The notes under the pieces: generated by a model
Databases searched by the model: none
What the model was told of the DNA's origin: nothing
Seen by the model: the letters and a program-made list of their open reading frames with translations, nothing else
Assembly: GCA_029939875.1 (NCBI GenBank)
Contig: JAOZSC010000122.1
Span: 1 to 7,366, forward strand
DNA: 7,366 bases
Direction of reading: 5' to 3'
Source of the DNA: Desulfobacterales bacterium
Lineage (GTDB): Bacteria; Desulfobacterota; Desulfobacteria; Desulfobacterales; JAFDCJ01
Program-made: the position numbers and the translations under genes
Part shown: positions 5,298-7,366 of the stretch, piece after piece
Position numbering within the stretch: position 1 is the first letter of the stretch
How the letters are laid out: the number at the start of each line of letters is the position of its first letter

Positions 5298-6964
5298 TTT
5301 AATTTTTTCTGTGCCCATCGCGCTAATTTTTCACGAAATATCTTTGAATTATGTCTGATGTCCACCGGAAACCCCCGGTGAAACAGGACGGTTTTAATGG
5401 GCCGGGTCAGTTCGTTGTCGGCCGCCATTTTGAGCACCTCGTTTTGGATCGCCTTTTTGCTTTTATTCCCGGACGATTTTTTCAACTCCAGGCAAATCAC
5501 AGGGATCTGGTGGTGCCGGGGACCGACGCCCACCAGGGCGCTGCGAAATACCCGGGGATGATGGTTGAAAATCGCCTCACAGGGAATGGTGAACAGGGTT
5601 TGTTTTTCCGTGATGACCCGATGGTTCTTGCGGCCGCAAAACCATAGGCGGCCCTTGGCATCCATCCAACCCAGGTCCCCCATGCGGTGTCGGATGCCGC
5701 CATTGTCCTTGATTTTGGCGAGCCTGTCGGCCTGTGGGTTTTCAAAGTACTGTCCGGTGACCATCGCGCCTTTGACCGTAATTTCACCCACATCCCCTTC
5801 TTTGACCGGCAGATTGTCTGACCATTGCCCGATGGGATCATCACTGATGTTGATGATGCGCACCTCTATGTTGTCAACCGGTTGTCCGACACAGACACCG
5901 TAGCCCTGTTCGGTATATTTGCGGGTATCCGCTAAAATTTCATGGCTGCCGATGGATGCCACCGGCATCGCCTCGGTGGCACCATAGCCGGGATGGATTT
6001 GTGCGTCATCGACCAGCAGGGATGAAAACTGCTCGATGTTGTCCGCAGAGATGGGCGCACCCGAGGTGATGACTCTTTTGAGTGACGGCAGCTTTACGCC
6101 GAATTGCCTGCCGAAGGTACCGACGCGATGCAGCAGGGCCGGTGAAGCCGGCAGGTTTGTTACGCCCTGGTCATCAATGGCTTTGATGATTTTGCGCGCA
6201 TCGACATGGGCCGGCCGGGTGGGGTCCATATCCGGGATGACGGCCGTCATGCCCAGGGCCGGATCAAACAGGGCGTAAAGCGGGAAAGTGGGCAAATCGA
6301 TCTCACCGGGCTCGATGTCGAAACGGGACCGGATGTGATGGATCTGGGCCTCAAAATTGCCGTGGGTATAGACCACGCCTTTGGCCGGTCCCGTACTGCC
6401 GGTGGTAAAAAGAATGGCGGCCGTTTCATCTTTTCGGGTTTTGACAGCCGAAAAACGTTTTCCTCCCGTCTGACGGATATGTTTCAGTGTCAGGCCTCCC
6501 CAGAACCAGCGGCGTCCCACCGTGACCCAGATTTTTACCGTTTTAAAGTTCTTTGGAAACAGGGTCCTGATGACATGCGCCGGGGGGATGCCGATAAAAG
6601 CGGCCGGGCGGCTTTGCTTGAAGCAGCCGACCATGCGCCGGATGCCCATTCCCGGGTCCACGACCACCGGCACCGCTGCGCATTTGAACATGGCAAACAC
6701 CAGGGTAAAGAACGCCAGACTCGGCCTGACCATTAAGATGGTGCGGGTGCCGCGGGCAATTCCGGCTTTCACCAGGCCGTGGGCCAGGCGGTCGGATTCG
6801 CAGTCGAGCTGCCGGAAGGTCAGATGCGCATAGGCCACGCGTCCATTGCGATCAGTGCCGACCGGGTAGACGACGGCTCTTTTATACGGCTGGAGCCGGG
6901 CCATGCGGCTCAGGTGGGTGGCGACATTCACAACTTCGCTGTCATTTGGTCGGGTGGTTTTCAT
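5294..6964 (-). CDS. oleC: OleC-type beta-lactone synthetase (AMP-dependent ligase superfamily)
   Basis: A 556-residue ANL-superfamily enzyme, usual size for OleC. OleC uses ATP to close 2-alkyl-3-hydroxy acids into beta-lactones; relatives are often annotated as fatty-acid-CoA ligases. The phosphate-binding loop FTTGSTGPAKGV is at 186-197, the adenine motif PGYGATEAMP at 325-334, GDLGWMD at 429-435 with the ribose-binding Asp, and the hinge region CGRKNHR at 443-449. DIRHNSKIFREKLA (535-548) carries the conserved catalytic Lys541. This C-terminal RHNSKIFREKL ending is characteristic of OleC-like proteins. The ATG at 6964 overlaps the oleB stop as ATGA and begins right before the family's usual N-terminus. 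An upstream start at 7087 would add 41 residues translated out of frame from oleB and is rejected. It is followed by oleD with another ATGA overlap. Confidence 0.91.
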   Translation of the reverse strand: MKTTRPNDSEVVNVATHLSRMARLQPYKRAVVYPVGTDRNGRVAYAHLTFRQLDCESDRLAHGLVKAGIARGTRTILMVRPSLAFFTLVFAMFKCAAVPVVVDPGMGIRRMVGCFKQSRPAAFIGIPPAHVIRTLFPKNFKTVKIWVTVGRRWFWGGLTLKHIRQTGGKRFSAVKTRKDETAAILFTTGSTGPAKGVVYTHGNFEAQIHHIRSRFDIEPGEIDLPTFPLYALFDPALGMTAVIPDMDPTRPAHVDARKIIKAIDDQGVTNLPASPALLHRVGTFGRQFGVKLPSLKRVITSGAPISADNIEQFSSLLVDDAQIHPGYGATEAMPVASIGSHEILADTRKYTEQGYGVCVGQPVDNIEVRIINISDDPIGQWSDNLPVKEGDVGEITVKGAMVTGQYFENPQADRLAKIKDNGGIRHRMGDLGWMDAKGRLWFCGRKNHRVITEKQTLFTIPCEAIFNHHPRVFRSALVGVGPRHHQIPVICLELKKSSGNKSKKAIQNEVLKMAADNELTRPIKTVLFHRGFPVDIRHNSKIFREKLARWAQKKLK

Positions 6965-7366
6965 AGGGGATGCCTTTGCAAGAAGTCCTGGACCCGGGAA
7001 ATGATTTTTTCCGGGACATCCTCCAGCACATAGTGCCCGGCTTCTGCGAAACTGTGGACCTCGGCTTCCGGGAACCGGCGCTGCCACTCGTTCAGGTAAC
7101 TCCGATCGAATACAAAATCGTGTTGCCCCCAGCAGATGAGTGTCGGTAGTTTCGAAAATACCGCCAGGCCCTCATCGGTCTGTCGGGCCAGCTCATAGCT
7201 GGGATCCCCTGGTGCCAGCGGGATGTCCTGGACGAACTTGAGTGTGGCGATCCGGTTTTGCCAGCTGTTATAGGGGGCTGTCAGGGCTTTTTTCACTTCC
7301 CGGTCCAGCCCCTTGTAAGATGCCATGTACAGCGCTGCCACGGCAAACAGGTTCAGGCCCAGCACG
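6961..7366 (-). CDS. oleB: OleB-type alpha/beta hydrolase, C-terminal part (beta-lactone decarboxylase)
   Basis: Only the last 134 or so residues are in the window; the reading frame runs off the right edge, and the GTG at 7365 is an internal codon rather than a start. The fragment is the C-terminal half of an alpha/beta hydrolase of the haloalkane-dehalogenase-like group. It has a cap-like helical stretch, then LICWGQHDFVFDRSYL with an Asp at a usual acid position and FAEAGHYVLEDVPEKI with the catalytic His. OleB removes CO2 from the OleC beta-lactone to give a cis-olefin. The nucleophile Asp and oxyanion-hole residues lie outside the window and cannot be checked. Its stop overlaps the oleC start by four bases. 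Taken alone the fragment would be just an alpha/beta hydrolase; order and neighbours support OleB. Confidence 0.84.
   Translation of the reverse strand, partial: VLGLNLFAVAALYMASYKGLDREVKKALTAPYNSWQNRIATLKFVQDIPLAPGDPSYELARQTDEGLAVFSKLPTLICWGQHDFVFDRSYLNEWQRRFPEAEVHSFAEAGHYVLEDVPEKIISRVQDFLQRHPL

Noticed and set aside
4743..5381. 212-codon plus-strand open frame opposite oleD
   Set aside because: It lies wholly antisense to oleD and the end of oleC, both of which have clear family motifs. Its translation shows no recognisable domain, and long antisense frames are expected opposite GC-rich genes.
6206..6736. 176-codon plus-strand open frame opposite oleC
   Set aside because: It is antisense to the catalytic core of OleC, including the phosphate-binding loop, and has no motif of its own.
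6965..7087. 41-residue N-terminal extension of OleC
   Set aside because: It is translated from the oleB coding region in another frame, has an Arg/Gly/Pro-rich composition, and would replace the clean ATGA-coupled start at 6964.

Overview
The window reads as a stretch of a chromosome from a Gram-negative, probably anaerobic bacterium of the Desulfobacterota (the former Deltaproteobacteria, Desulfobacteraceae-like). That placement is inference. It rests on the combination of a single-domain universal stress protein, an orphan solute-binding protein, a two-ACT protein paired with a PFL/DUF711 protein, a stand-alone PocR-domain protein and an olefin-biosynthesis (ole) operon, with clear Shine-Dalgarno sites and moderate-to-high GC coding DNA. 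No rRNA, tRNA, insertion sequence or CRISPR array is visible. Every gene is intact except the one cut by the right edge.

Layout from left to right. Positions 68-460 (+) hold a universal stress protein, the only plus-strand gene. It converges with a minus-strand block and is separated from it by a clear intrinsic terminator (about 491-523) that serves the minus strand. Positions 548-1381 (-) hold a secreted type-3 solute-binding protein with its own likely promoter. Positions 1500-2873 (-) hold a PFL/DUF711 (UPF0210) protein, and 2885-3442 (-) a tandem ACT-domain protein. These two sit 11 bases apart, are transcribed ACT first, and have a good candidate promoter at 3491-3519. Positions 3443-3765 contain no convincing gene. 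They hold that promoter, a GC-rich hairpin, a minus-strand terminator and a 10-bp inverted repeat.

From 3766 to the right edge is one tightly packed minus-strand operon, transcribed right to left: oleB (C-terminal part only, 6961-7366), oleC (5294-6964), oleD (4251-5297), then a small PocR-domain gene (3766-4260). The oleB/oleC and oleC/oleD junctions are 4-base ATGA overlaps, and the oleD/PocR junction overlaps by 10 bases, so all four are probably translationally coupled. In the known Ole pathway OleA condenses two acyl-CoAs head to head into a beta-keto acid, OleD reduces it to a beta-hydroxy acid, OleC closes the beta-lactone using ATP, and OleB decarboxylates the lactone to a long-chain internal olefin. 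OleA is not in the window; it would be expected just beyond 7366 or elsewhere in the genome.

The most interesting point is the cysteine-rich, stand-alone PocR ligand-binding domain fused by overlap to the end of the ole operon. It has no output domain, and I know of no described role for such a protein in olefin synthesis.
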